Shown here one piece after another: positions 53,642 to 62,617 of a stretch of DNA of 64,000 nucleotides. Origin of the DNA: Salinibacterium sp. TMP30 (GTDB lineage Bacteria; Actinomycetota; Actinomycetes; Actinomycetales; Microbacteriaceae). The stretch spans positions 1,054,001 through 1,118,000 of the forward strand of contig NZ_CP151642.1 of NCBI RefSeq assembly GCF_038397785.1, in the 5' to 3' direction. Numbering within the stretch: position 1 is the stretch's first letter; every line of letters starts with the position of its first letter. Under the pieces are notes generated by a model, which saw nothing but the letters and a program-made list of their open reading frames with translations, did no database searches and was not told the origin of the DNA. The position numbers were made by a program, and so were the translations under genes.

Positions 53642-54317
53642 GGACTATTCGTACCATGCCGGATCCGCGCTCAGCTGTTGTGCTGAAGGCAAGCCTGCAA
53701 TCGACCTGCTGAGAGAAGTGAAAGGTGGGAAGACGCGAGCAGCGATAGAGGGCTCGGGAATGGAGGCGGCGCATCGCGCATGCATCCTCGACCCGGCCGT
53801 ACGCTGCTGCATCCTCGAAAACTCAGGAGAATCTGCGCGGGTGGCGCCTCGATCCCCGCAAACTGGTAAGGCGACACATCAACGCGCCTAAGTTTCCTGA
53901 GTTTCCGAAAGGGAGCGGTCAGCATCCGAAAAGTGAAGGCCAGGGTTCACTGGCGGCTCGAGGGTAACCCTGCAAAAACGGGTCGCAACAAAAAGTGGAG
54001 AACACTGAGATGCGCCAGTGGATTCCTCACTCGACGTCCGTCAACTTTTTATAGAGACGCCGCGGCGATCACCGGCGTCCTCCACGCCGCCCGCGCGGAA
54101 CTAGGCGCAAGCCTCCAGCAGTCCATGCCACCATCGAGTGAACCGCAAGAACTGACCTCTGAGGCTCACGTTGCGCGATGCGCGTGGGGGCGAACAAGTT
54201 GCGACGATCCACTGGTCATGCAAAACCCAGGACGGCGTGGTGATGATTCCACTTCTTGGGCCCACAACTGCCGAGTAGCCGCGGGCCGTCGCTCAGCGAA
54301 ATAGCTGCGGCACGGGG
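53642..54317. other. Long intergenic region without recognised gene
   Basis: About 0.68 kb separates the divergent TRIC and recO genes. Small frames exist on both strands (for example 53933-54304), but they show no domain, no good start and odd composition (Cys, Trp and Arg scattered). I see an 11-bp direct repeat TGCATCCTCGA (53781-53791 and 53808-53818) and an inverted pair AAACTCAGGA (53819-53828) and TCCTGAGTTT (53895-53904). A structured RNA or decayed gene is possible; nothing is proven. Confidence 0.5.
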
Positions 54318-54329
54318 GATACTTGAGGG

Positions 54330-55058
54330 GTGCCTACCTATCGTGATGAAGCCGTCGTGCTGCGCACCCACAAACTGGGTGAAGCAGACCGCATTGTCAC
54401 AATGCTCTCGCGCGAGCACGGCAAGATCCGTGCGGTAGCCAAAGGTGTTCGTCGCACGGCGTCAAAGTTTGGGGCGCGACTGGAACCATTCATGGTTGCC
54501 GACATCCAGTGCTATATCGGTCGCAGCCTCGACATCATCCAGCAGGCCGAATCTTTGGGCTCATATGGTGCAGAGATTACGGCAGACTATGCGAGCTACA
54601 CCGCCGCGAGCGTGATGGTCGAGACTGCGGACAAGGTCACGGATGACGACGGCTCGCTTCAGCAATATCTCCTGCTGGTGGGCGCGCTTCGTTCTCTCGC
54701 GCGGCGCGAGCACAACCCGAGTCTGACGCTTGATTCGTACCTGCTGCGCAGCCTCTCAATTGCCGGGTGGGCGCCAAGCTTTGTCGACTGTGCCGTCACG
54801 GGGGCGCTAGGCCCGCACTCGGTTTTCGTTGCACAGTTGGGTGGTGTTGTCGCCGACGAGGTTGCCCCGCCAGGCTCGCCGCGACTCAACGCAGACACGC
54901 TTGAGTTGCTGGGTGCCCTGCTTGCCGGCACTTGGGATGTGGCAGAAGCATCTGATGAACGTTCGCGTTCTCACGCTAGCGGCGTCGTTGCCGCGTACAC
55001 GCAGTTTCACTTGGAGCGCAGTCTTCGCTCCATTCAGCATGTGGATCGGAGCGCATGA
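54330..55058 (+). CDS. recO: DNA repair protein RecO
   Basis: A 242-residue recombination mediator. The N-terminal OB fold starts [24 protein letters not shown] and KGVRR is the usual DNA-binding stretch. Of the zinc-type CxxCG motif only the first Cys remains (CAVTG). RecO loads RecA on SSB-coated DNA. GATACT (54318-54323) lies exactly 6 nt before GTG 54330. Its stop overlaps uppS by 4 bp. Confidence 0.92.
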   Translation: MPTYRDEAVVLRTHKLGEADRIVTMLSREHGKIRAVAKGVRRTASKFGARLEPFMVADIQCYIGRSLDIIQQAESLGSYGAEITADYASYTAASVMVETADKVTDDDGSLQQYLLLVGALRSLARREHNPSLTLDSYLLRSLSIAGWAPSFVDCAVTGALGPHSVFVAQLGGVVADEVAPPGSPRLNADTLELLGALLAGTWDVAEASDERSRSHASGVVAAYTQFHLERSLRSIQHVDRSA

Positions 55059-55867
55059 GCCGCGTAGCAAAAACTCACAAAGATGCCGTCGAATTTCGTC
55101 CGCTCGATTGGACGGGAATCCAGCCGCCTCAGCTACCTAAGGGCGCTGTTCCTGAGCACATCGCAATTGTCATGGACGGCAATGGCCGCTGGGCTAATGC
55201 GCGCGGCCTGACGCGAGTGGAAGGCCACAAAGCAGGCGAGGCGAGCCTGCTTGATGTGGTGGCCGGCGCCATCCAAATTGGGGTCAAACACATCAGTGTT
55301 TACGCGTTCTCGACGGAGAACTGGAGCCGTTCACCCGAAGAGGTGCGCTTTCTTATGGGATTCAACCGCGACGTTTTGCATCGTCGCCGGGATCAACTTA
55401 ATGAGTGGGGTGTGCGCGTGCGGTGGGCTGGCCGACGCCCCCGGCTGTGGACCTCGGTGATCAAAGAGTTGCAGTTCGCCGAGAAGCTCACGGAGCAGAA
55501 CAGCACTCTCACTCTGACGATGTGTGTGAACTATGGCGGCCGAACCGAGATTGCGGATGCCGTGCGCTCAATCGCTGACGATGTTGCGGCAGGCACACTG
55601 AAGCCGTCTGCGGTCTCGGAGAAGCTCATCCAGAAACGTCTCTATCAACCTCAGCTTCCCGATGTTGACCTCTTTGTGCGCTCGTCGGGGGAGCAGCGGA
55701 TGAGCAACTTCATGCCCTGGCAGAGTGCCTATGCCGAGATGGTGTTCTTAGACACGCTCTGGCCTGATTTCACACGGGAGCAGTTGTGGCAGGCGATCGA
55801 GATCTATGCGCGTCGCACACGGCGCTTCGGTGGAGCTGTCGATGCTCCTGATACCTCTCCCCGCTAA
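55055..55867 (+). CDS. uppS: Polyprenyl diphosphate synthase (UppS, cis-prenyltransferase)
   Basis: A 270-residue cis-prenyltransferase. [16 protein letters not shown] holds the catalytic Asp; FSTENW and [14 protein letters not shown] are the other conserved blocks. It makes the undecaprenyl or decaprenyl diphosphate carrier for cell-wall synthesis. It is coupled to recO by overlap, as in many actinobacteria. Confidence 0.95.
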   Translation: MSRVAKTHKDAVEFRPLDWTGIQPPQLPKGAVPEHIAIVMDGNGRWANARGLTRVEGHKAGEASLLDVVAGAIQIGVKHISVYAFSTENWSRSPEEVRFLMGFNRDVLHRRRDQLNEWGVRVRWAGRRPRLWTSVIKELQFAEKLTEQNSTLTLTMCVNYGGRTEIADAVRSIADDVAAGTLKPSAVSEKLIQKRLYQPQLPDVDLFVRSSGEQRMSNFMPWQSAYAEMVFLDTLWPDFTREQLWQAIEIYARRTRRFGGAVDAPDTSPR

Positions 55868-55880
55868 CCTTCCGTTCGTT

Positions 55881-55936
55881 TTGGTCACAGTGACTGTAAG
55901 GTGTATTCTGTGTTCAGGTCACGAGGACTCTTACAG
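55881..55936 (+). promoter_or_regulatory. nrtR-nad operon promoter with candidate operators
   Basis: TTGGTC (55881-55886), 17 bp, then TATTCT (55904-55909) make a good promoter. GTCACAGTGAC (55884-55894) is a near-perfect palindrome overlapping the -35, and GGTCAC recurs at 55917-55922. CTGTAAG (55894-55900) and CTTACAG (55930-55936) form a wider inverted pair. These are candidate NrtR sites for autoregulation. Confidence 0.6.
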
Positions 55937-55948
55937 AAAGGGGCGGCG

Positions 55949-56665
55949 ATGCAGAAGAACAAACAGCGAATTTCGCTCGCGGTCTCTACCGTGATTTTTG
56001 CACTGCGCCCCATCCCGGAGTCCGGCGAAAGCGCGCTCTGGATCCCCTTGGTGCGCCGCAACCGAGAACCGTTTGCTGGCCAGTGGGCGTTGCCCGGTGG
56101 CTGGGTCGATAACGACGAAAGCCTTGCGGATGCCGCGGCTCGCAACTTGCTCGAGACCACAGCGCTTGAACCGGCCTACCTTGAGCAGCTCTACGCTTTT
56201 GGTGACGTAGAGCGTTCGGTCAGCAGCAGAGTGGTCTCGATCATCTACTGGGCGCTCGTTCGCCAAGAGGAGGCGGACCGCGCGACGGAGGGTGAGAATG
56301 TTCGCTGGTTCGCCGCTGATGATCTTCCTGAACTGGCCTTCGACCACAACGTCATCATCGACTACGCCCTCTGGCGTCTGCGCACCAAGATGGAATATTC
56401 GCGCATCGCCCGCGCATTCCTCGGGGAAACTTTCACACTGAGCGAGTTGCGGCTCGTGCATGAAGCCGTGTTGCAGAGGCAACTCGACCCGGCTAACTTC
56501 CGCCGCCAAATCGAAAATTCGGGCTCACTGGTGCCCACCGACCACGTTGTCTCGGGTGGGCGTCACCGGCCGCCGAGGCTATACCGCTATGACGAGGGTG
56601 TTGAGCTCGTTGACAACGGCCCGCTGGGGCACACAAAGACAGGGAGCACTCGTGTCATCAATTGA
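55949..56665 (+). CDS. nrtR: NrtR/NdnR-type Nudix-related regulator of NAD synthesis
   Basis: A 238-residue protein. An N-terminal Nudix-like domain (about 8-140) with LPGGWVDNDESLADAAARNLLE is followed by a winged-helix domain (FTLSELRLVHEAVLQRQLDPANFRRQIENSG). The Nudix box lacks the REXXEE core (RNLLETT), consistent with a non-catalytic ADP-ribose sensor. In Corynebacterium, NdnR represses ndnR-nadA-nadC-nadS in response to NAD; the same order occurs here. ATG 55949 with AGAAAGGGG is the start. It overlaps nadA by 14 bp. Confidence 0.9.
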   Translation: MQKNKQRISLAVSTVIFALRPIPESGESALWIPLVRRNREPFAGQWALPGGWVDNDESLADAAARNLLETTALEPAYLEQLYAFGDVERSVSSRVVSIIYWALVRQEEADRATEGENVRWFAADDLPELAFDHNVIIDYALWRLRTKMEYSRIARAFLGETFTLSELRLVHEAVLQRQLDPANFRRQIENSGSLVPTDHVVSGGRHRPPRLYRYDEGVELVDNGPLGHTKTGSTRVIN

Positions 56666-57941
56666 TTCGACCATTCAGCGCATCGTCAAGACCGGAGGAG
56701 GCGAAACCTGTGCTCCTGAGCTGGCGGATGGTCCCTGGACCTTTGACCTCGGCGTGCCCAGCTACGGACCCGGCGCGTCGATGGGCGATGTCATCCCCAC
56801 CGGCGCACCTCGTCAGGGTCAACTTCCTGTCGAGTACCAGAAAGCATCCAACGAAGACCTCAACGCCCGCATCGTTGCTGCAAAAGCGACCCTCGGCGAT
56901 CGTGCGGTGATTCTCGGCCACTTCTACCAGCGTGACGAAGTGGTGGAGCACGCCGACTTCCTCGGCGATTCGTTCCAGCTTGCCAATGCGGCACAGACCG
57001 TGCCGAACGCTGAAGCGATCGTTTTCTGTGGCGTGCACTTTATGGCCGAAACCGCAGATATCCTCGCCCGTTCCGATCAGGCAGTGATTCTGCCCAACCT
57101 CGCCGCGGGGTGTTCAATGGCTGACATGGCCGACATCGACTCGGTGGAAGAGTGCTGGGAGCAACTCACGGAGGTGTACGGTACTGAGCCGGATGCCGAT
57201 GGCCGTGTGCCGATCATCCCCGTCACATACATGAACTCGTCTGCTGCGCTCAAGGGGTTCTGTGGCCGCAATGGTGGAATCGTCTGCACGAGTTCTAATG
57301 CCACAACAGTGTTGGAGTGGGCGTATGAGCGTGGGCAGCGTGTGCTGTTCTTCCCCGACCAACACCTGGGGCGTAACACGGCGAAGAAGATGGGCATCTC
57401 GACCGATCTGATGCCGATGTGGAACCCCAACAAGCCGCTCGGCGGTAACGATGCTGAGACACTCACCGACGCGAAGGTTGTGCTCTGGCACGGCTTCTGC
57501 AGTGTGCACAAACGCTTTAATGTCGGCCAGATCGAGCAGGCGCGCGCAGAGTACCCCGGCGTTCGCGTGATCGTGCACCCCGAGTGCCCGATGCCGGTTG
57601 TGGATGCCGCAGATGAGGCGGGGTCGACCGACTACATCCAGAAGGCTGTTGCTGCAGCGACGGAGCCCACGACCTTCGCGATCGGCACCGAGATCAATAT
57701 GGTAAACCGTCTTGCAGCCCAGTATCCGCAGCACACGATTTTCTGCCTTGACCCGGTGGTGTGCCCCTGCTCGACCATGTACCGCATTCACCCCGGTTAC
57801 CTCGCCTGGGTGCTCGAGGGGCTCGTTCGTGGTGAAGTACTCAACCAGATCACTGTTGCTGATGACGTCGCAGAACCAGCGCGGGTTGCTCTCGAGCGGA
57901 TGCTCGCCGCCAAGCCCCCGGCCGCGACGAAAGAGGCTTAA
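56652..57941 (+). CDS. nadA: Quinolinate synthase
   Basis: A 429-residue 4Fe-4S enzyme of the long type. VILGHFYQRDEVVEHADFLGDS, IVFCGVHFMAETA, WHGFCSVH and DPVVCPCSTM supply the substrate residues and cluster cysteines. It condenses iminoaspartate with DHAP to quinolinate. I choose GTG 56652; starts before this would lie inside nrtR. Confidence 0.95.
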   Translation: MSSIDSTIQRIVKTGGGETCAPELADGPWTFDLGVPSYGPGASMGDVIPTGAPRQGQLPVEYQKASNEDLNARIVAAKATLGDRAVILGHFYQRDEVVEHADFLGDSFQLANAAQTVPNAEAIVFCGVHFMAETADILARSDQAVILPNLAAGCSMADMADIDSVEECWEQLTEVYGTEPDADGRVPIIPVTYMNSSAALKGFCGRNGGIVCTSSNATTVLEWAYERGQRVLFFPDQHLGRNTAKKMGISTDLMPMWNPNKPLGGNDAETLTDAKVVLWHGFCSVHKRFNVGQIEQARAEYPGVRVIVHPECPMPVVDAADEAGSTDYIQKAVAAATEPTTFAIGTEINMVNRLAAQYPQHTIFCLDPVVCPCSTMYRIHPGYLAWVLEGLVRGEVLNQITVADDVAEPARVALERMLAAKPPAATKEA

Positions 57942-57943
57942 CC

Positions 57944-59527
57944 ATGGCACGGGTCATTGTTGTCGGCACAGGAATTGCGGGGCTCATCACGGCCTACCGT
58001 GCGAGCGCCCACCATGATGTGGTTCTCGTCACGAAGGCAGAACTCGCAGAGAGCAATACGAAGTATGCCCAGGGCGGTATTGCTGCGGTGCTGTTTCCCG
58101 ATGACTCGGTCGCTAGCCACGTTGCTGACACGATGCGTGCTGGTGCCGGACTGTGCGAGCGGGATGCCGTCGAAGTGTTGTGCAGTGAAGGTCCGCTTCG
58201 GGTGCAAGAGTTGATTTCGCTCGGTGTTGAGTTCGACCGCATCAACAATGGTGAGCTTGCGCGTGGCCACGAAGCGGCCCACTCCTCGCGCCGCGTTATT
58301 CATGCCGGTGGGGACGCCACGGGGCTCGCGATCGAGGTTGCGCTGCTGCGGGCGGTTCGCGCCCTCGCGGTCGAAACGTACGAGTACACGTTCATGCGGG
58401 ATCTGGTCACCGAAACCGACGCCGATGGCAAACCCCGCGTTACCGGCATCGATGTCATCGCTCGCGACGGTAACTCGCGCGTCATTGACGGCGACATTGT
58501 TGTTATCGCCAGTGGGGGAGCAGGCCAACTCTACAAGCACACCACCAATCCTTTCGTGACGACCGGTGATGGTGTGGCGGCCGCGTACCGCGCCGGCGCT
58601 GCACTCGCCGATGTCGAATTCTTTCAGTTTCACCCCACCTCGCTTGCCGTCCCGGGCAACCCGTTGGTCTCTGAAGCAGTGCGGGGAGAAGGGGCAACCC
58701 TCCTCGATGAACACGGCAAACGCTTCATGTTTGAGGTACACCCGGATGGTGAGCTCGCACCGCGCGACGTTGTTGCCCGTGGCATCGCCCGCGCCATGGC
58801 GAAGCAGGGCGGTCGACCCATCATGCTCGACGCCACCGCTCTCGGCACCGAGTTCCTTGCCACGCGGTTCCCGGGAATTACCGAGGTGTGCAAAGAGCAC
58901 GGCTTCGAGTGGGGAACCGAACCTATTCCTGTCACGCCTGCCGCTCACTACTGGATGGGCGGCATCCGCACCGACATCTCGGGCCGCACGAGCGTGCGCG
59001 GACTCTATGCAGTCGGAGAAGCATCCTGCACCGGTGTGCACGGAGCCAACCGCCTTGCCTCGAACTCCCTACTGGAGTCGTTGGTGTTTGCTTGGCGTGC
59101 GGCCGACGCGCTCAACGAGCCACAGCGTGCGATCGAGGTAGACGCTCTGGAACCCCAGTGTGAAATTACCGGCAAGGAACCGTTCACTCGCGATCAGTTG
59201 CGAGAACTCATGTGGACTCATGTCGGTCTCGAACGCGACGCAACCCGACTCGAGGAAGCCGCGGCGATCCTCGCGAGCTGGCATGCCGACTCCACCACCG
59301 TAGAGAGCGCAGAAAACGCGAATCTTCTCGACCTTGCGCGACTCGTTGTTGTTGCCGCCCTCCGTCGCAAAGAGTCCCGTGGTGCACACGAACGCACTGA
59401 CTATCCCGAGACACGTGACGAGCTCGCGTATTCCACACGCTGGGCAGCAGTCAATGTGGCGGGCGACTTCATCCCCGCCGAAGATCGCATTCCCGTAGAA
59501 GATCACGCAGAAACGGCGACTCGATGA
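57944..59527 (+). CDS. nadB: L-aspartate oxidase
   Basis: A 527-residue FAD enzyme. It begins with the dinucleotide fold VVGTGIAGL and has NTKYAQGGIAAVL, HPTSLAV and the Arg-rich active-site strand GEASCTGVHGANRLASNSLLES. It oxidises aspartate to iminoaspartate for NadA. A 2-bp gap follows nadA, and the stop overlaps nadC by 4 bp. Confidence 0.95.
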   Translation: MARVIVVGTGIAGLITAYRASAHHDVVLVTKAELAESNTKYAQGGIAAVLFPDDSVASHVADTMRAGAGLCERDAVEVLCSEGPLRVQELISLGVEFDRINNGELARGHEAAHSSRRVIHAGGDATGLAIEVALLRAVRALAVETYEYTFMRDLVTETDADGKPRVTGIDVIARDGNSRVIDGDIVVIASGGAGQLYKHTTNPFVTTGDGVAAAYRAGAALADVEFFQFHPTSLAVPGNPLVSEAVRGEGATLLDEHGKRFMFEVHPDGELAPRDVVARGIARAMAKQGGRPIMLDATALGTEFLATRFPGITEVCKEHGFEWGTEPIPVTPAAHYWMGGIRTDISGRTSVRGLYAVGEASCTGVHGANRLASNSLLESLVFAWRAADALNEPQRAIEVDALEPQCEITGKEPFTRDQLRELMWTHVGLERDATRLEEAAAILASWHADSTTVESAENANLLDLARLVVVAALRRKESRGAHERTDYPETRDELAYSTRWAAVNVAGDFIPAEDRIPVEDHAETATR

Positions 59528-60381
59528 ACGAACTGCTCGTCGATGACGTGATCCGGATGGCGCTCGCAGAGGATGCGCCGTGGGGTGATATCACGAGTGA
59601 GGCCTTCGTGCCCGAGACCGCGGTCGCTACAGCGGTGCTCAATGCCCGCGAGCCCGGCGTAGCAAGCGGCCTCGACGTGTTCGCCCGCACCTTCCTGCTC
59701 GTGGATGCCCAAGCCCAAGTAACGCTCCAGGCCAGTGATGGCGACACTTTCACCGCAGGCCAGCAACTGGCTACCGTGTCAGGTAACGCACGCGCGGTGT
59801 TCCGGGCGGAGCGCATCGCCCTCAACCTCAGCCAGCGGATGTCAGGAATCGCGACACAAACGGCGGCGTATGTTGCGCAAGTGGCGGGCTCTCACGCGCG
59901 CATTGTTGATACGCGCAAGACGACTCCTGGGTTGCGGGCTCTCGAACGGCATGCCGTGCGTTGTGGTGGCGGCCACAACCACCGCTTCAGCCTTTCGGAT
60001 GCGGTGATGGCCAAAGACAACCACCTGGCGGTGCTCGCTGCTGAAGGAATTGACCTCGGTGAGGCTATTCGTCGCGCTCGCGCTCGCATCGGACACACCA
60101 CCCACCTTGAGGTGGAGGTTGATCGCCTCGATCAGGTCGAGACAGTGATTTCTGCTGGTGTCGACACGATCATGCTCGATAACTTTTCACTCGATGACTT
60201 GCGAGCGGGCGTCGCCTTGGTTGCTGGTCGCGCCATTGTTGAAGCCAGCGGTGGAGTAAACCTCGATACGGTGGCGGCGATTGCCGCGACAGGAGTTGAC
60301 GTGATCTCTGTGGGGGCTCTCACCCACAGCGTGCGTTCGCTAGATCTCGGTCTCGACATTGCGGTGAGTGCAGCCTCCTAA
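59524..60381 (+). CDS. nadC: Nicotinate-nucleotide diphosphorylase (quinolinate phosphoribosyltransferase)
   Basis: A 285-residue enzyme. The RTFLLVDA region, LNLSQRMSGIAT, DTRKTTPGLR, RHNHR-type GGGHNHRFSLSDAVMAKDNHL and EASGGVNLDTV are the typical NadC blocks. It makes nicotinate mononucleotide from quinolinate and PRPP. The stop TAA shares its last A with the nadS ATG. Confidence 0.95.
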   Translation: MNELLVDDVIRMALAEDAPWGDITSEAFVPETAVATAVLNAREPGVASGLDVFARTFLLVDAQAQVTLQASDGDTFTAGQQLATVSGNARAVFRAERIALNLSQRMSGIATQTAAYVAQVAGSHARIVDTRKTTPGLRALERHAVRCGGGHNHRFSLSDAVMAKDNHLAVLAAEGIDLGEAIRRARARIGHTTHLEVEVDRLDQVETVISAGVDTIMLDNFSLDDLRAGVALVAGRAIVEASGGVNLDTVAAIAATGVDVISVGALTHSVRSLDLGLDIAVSAAS

Positions 60382-61604
60382 TGATCTTTCTCGACTCAGC
60401 AGCAACGACACCCGTGCGCCGCGAGGTCTTGGAGGCAATGTGGCCGCTGCTCACGGGAGATTTCGGAAACCCGTCGAGCCATCACGAGTTGGGGGAGTCG
60501 GCGAAGCGTGCCCTTGATGGTGCGCGCACGAGTGTTGCGGCGGCGATCGGGTGCCGGGCATCCGATGTCATTTTCACGTCGGGCGGCACAGAGTCAGACA
60601 ATCTGGCGATCAAGGGGTTGGCACTCGCTGAACCCCGGGGGCGACACATTGTGACGAGCGCGATTGAGCATGAAGCGGTGCTGGAGTCTGTTGACTATCT
60701 GAAACGTATCCACGGTTTCGAGGTCACCGTGTTGCCGGTGAACAGCGAGGGCGTAGTCGACCTGGAGAAGGCGCGGGCGGCACTGCGGCCCGACACGACT
60801 CTCTGCACAATCATGTACGCCAACAACGAGGTGGGTGTCGTTCAGCCGATTGCTGCGATAGCCGAACTGTGCCGGGAGCACGCCATACCGATGCACACGG
60901 ATGCTGTGCAAGCCGCAGGCTGGCTCCCTCTCGGCCTTGCGATGCTTGGCGTCGATGCGCTCAGCCTGTCTGGCCACAAACTTGGTGCGCCCAAGGGCAT
61001 CGGTGTACTTATCGTGAAGGGCCGCCGCAGCCTCGAACCTGTGCTGCATGGGGGAGGGCAAGAGCGTGGCAAGCGTTCCGGAACCGAGAATGTTGCCGGT
61101 GCTGTCGGCTTCGCCCATGCTCTAGCGCTTGCGGAAAGTGACCGTGTGGAGCGCGCAGAGCGCACGGCACGCCTGCGTGACGACTTCGTGGTTGACGTGA
61201 TGACCCGAGTGCCTGATGCCATCTTTACTGGGCCCGCTCTGGACTCTGACGGAGGCGCCGACACTAATGTGATGCGCCAGACCGCGAGTGGCGCGTCCGC
61301 GTCCGCGTCCGCGTCCGCTCCCGAACGCCTCCCGAACAATGCGTCATTCTGTTTCCCCGGCACGAGCGGCGAATCCCTCCTGCTCGAATTGGGTCGCGCC
61401 GGAATTATCTGCTCAGCCGGGTCGGCGTGCGCAGTGGGCAGTGACGAGTCCTCTCACGTCCTGATCGCTTTGGGCCTCGGTGAGGCTATCGCGCAGACAG
61501 CGGTGCGCTTCAGTCTGAGTGGGGATACGACAGCGGAGCAACTCGCTACGGTCGCGGCTGAGATCGAGACTGCCTACCGTGCGGTGCGCTCGCTCTCGGG
61601 ATAG
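60381..61604 (+). CDS. nadS: Cysteine desulfurase, NadS/IscS-like
   Basis: A 407-residue class V PLP enzyme. FLDSAATTPVRREVLEAM, the PLP lysine in SGHKLGAPKGIG and the catalytic Cys in SAGSACAVGS are clear. In a nadABC operon it should provide sulfur for the 4Fe-4S cluster of NadA. A Ser/Ala run (SASASASAP, about 305-313) before the active-site loop comes from a hexanucleotide repeat. It overlaps the convergent LysR gene by 31 bp. Confidence 0.9.
   Translation: MIFLDSAATTPVRREVLEAMWPLLTGDFGNPSSHHELGESAKRALDGARTSVAAAIGCRASDVIFTSGGTESDNLAIKGLALAEPRGRHIVTSAIEHEAVLESVDYLKRIHGFEVTVLPVNSEGVVDLEKARAALRPDTTLCTIMYANNEVGVVQPIAAIAELCREHAIPMHTDAVQAAGWLPLGLAMLGVDALSLSGHKLGAPKGIGVLIVKGRRSLEPVLHGGGQERGKRSGTENVAGAVGFAHALALAESDRVERAERTARLRDDFVVDVMTRVPDAIFTGPALDSDGGADTNVMRQTASGASASASASAPERLPNNASFCFPGTSGESLLLELGRAGIICSAGSACAVGSDESSHVLIALGLGEAIAQTAVRFSLSGDTTAEQLATVAAEIETAYRAVRSLSG
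61293..61316 (+). repeat. Hexanucleotide microsatellite in nadS
   Basis: GCGTCC is repeated four times in frame, coding alternating Ala and Ser. It is the kind of tract that can gain or lose units without shifting the frame. Confidence 0.9.
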
Positions 61605-62536
61605 TCCCGCAAACCCCAGGCCGCTCCGCCCAGCGCGGTAAGGGTCGCAATCGTCGTCGCAACGCTCGGGATGCGCGTAGCTCCCGGCTGAATCACATAC
61701 TGAATCGTGCGCTCACTCGACGGCTGGGGGGCATGGATGCTCACGCCCTCCGGCAGCGTCAGTGACGACAGAGCCAACTGCGGGAGTAGAGCAACACCCA
61801 AACCCCGAGAGACAAAGCTCAGCACCGCCAAAGAGTTATCCGTCTCCAGCCCAATCTGGGGAGCAAAACCCTCAATATTGCAGAGGGCAAGCAAATGACC
61901 ACGGCACAGCGCACATCCGGCAATCCAGGCGTCATCAGCCAGGTCGGCAAGGCTGACGCTATCTGCCGACGCAAAAGGGTGACTGTCGGGGAGCACAAGC
62001 ACCACGGGCTCCGTGAACAATGGCACTGTCGTATGGCCGCCATCGCGAGAAAGATGTGGATCTGCTCGGTCTTCCGGATACGAGAACGTGATCGCCACGT
62101 CCGCGGCCCCATCCCGCAACAATTGCAGCGCTTGGGGCGGCTCCGCCTCCACATAGTTCACCGTGAGGTTCGGATGCTGCTGCCGCAGTTGACGGATCAA
62201 CGGTGGAACCAGCGTCGACGACGCGGTCGGAAAGGCTGCGATGCGGACCGTTCCACTGGAGAGGCCCGCCAATTCTGCGAGTTCGGCGCTCGCGGCATCC
62301 ACCGCATTGAGCACGGTGACGGCATGACTGGCGAGGGCTCGGCCTGCTTCGGTGAGTCGCACCCCACGACCGGAGCGAACGACGAGAGCGAGGCCGATTC
62401 TGGACTGTACTCGGGTGAGGTGCTGGCTGAGCGCAGGCTGACTGTAGCCCAGTGCGCGGGCGGCTTCGCTGATGGTGCCGTGTTCGGAAATGGCGCGAAC
62501 GATGCGCAACGAGAGAAGGTCTGGAGTGGTATCCAT
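61574..62536 (-). CDS. LysR-family transcriptional regulator
   Basis: A 320-residue regulator. The helix-turn-helix (about 8-65) reads LSLRIVRAISEHGTISEAARALGYSQPALSQHLTRVQ, and the substrate-binding domain follows. TATGCT (62543-62548, minus strand) lies exactly 6 nt before the ATG. A T-N11-A inverted repeat lies in the shared promoter region with the divergent class V aminotransferase, the likely target. Confidence 0.88.
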   Translation of the reverse strand: MDTTPDLLSLRIVRAISEHGTISEAARALGYSQPALSQHLTRVQSRIGLALVVRSGRGVRLTEAGRALASHAVTVLNAVDAASAELAELAGLSSGTVRIAAFPTASSTLVPPLIRQLRQQHPNLTVNYVEAEPPQALQLLRDGAADVAITFSYPEDRADPHLSRDGGHTTVPLFTEPVVLVLPDSHPFASADSVSLADLADDAWIAGCALCRGHLLALCNIEGFAPQIGLETDNSLAVLSFVSRGLGVALLPQLALSSLTLPEGVSIHAPQPSSERTIQYVIQPGATRIPSVATTIATLTALGGAAWGLRDYPESERTAR

Positions 62537-62556
62537 CGTTCAAGCATAACTAGAAG

Positions 62557-62577
62557 TGATTGTTTATATCCCAATCA
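62557..62577. promoter_or_regulatory. LysR-type operator
   Basis: TGATTG (62557-62562), 9 bp and CAATCA (62572-62577) form a perfect inverted repeat containing the LysR T-N11-A core. It lies midway between the divergent LysR and aminotransferase starts. Confidence 0.65.
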
Positions 62578-62617
62578 TGCCCTTGTCGCATGAATGCCCT
62601 GAGAGGACTATGGAGTC

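Noticed and set aside
53819-53880. Cobalamin-riboswitch-like words (CTCAGGAGA, CCCCGCAAACTGG)
   Set aside because: The order of the words is wrong for a cobalamin riboswitch, the core is incomplete and no B12-related gene follows.
53933-54304. 123-residue open frame in the long gap
   Set aside because: No domain, poor start context and irregular composition; kept only as part of an unexplained region.
57938-59041. 367-residue open frame opposite nadB
   Set aside because: Antisense shadow of a complete L-aspartate oxidase gene.
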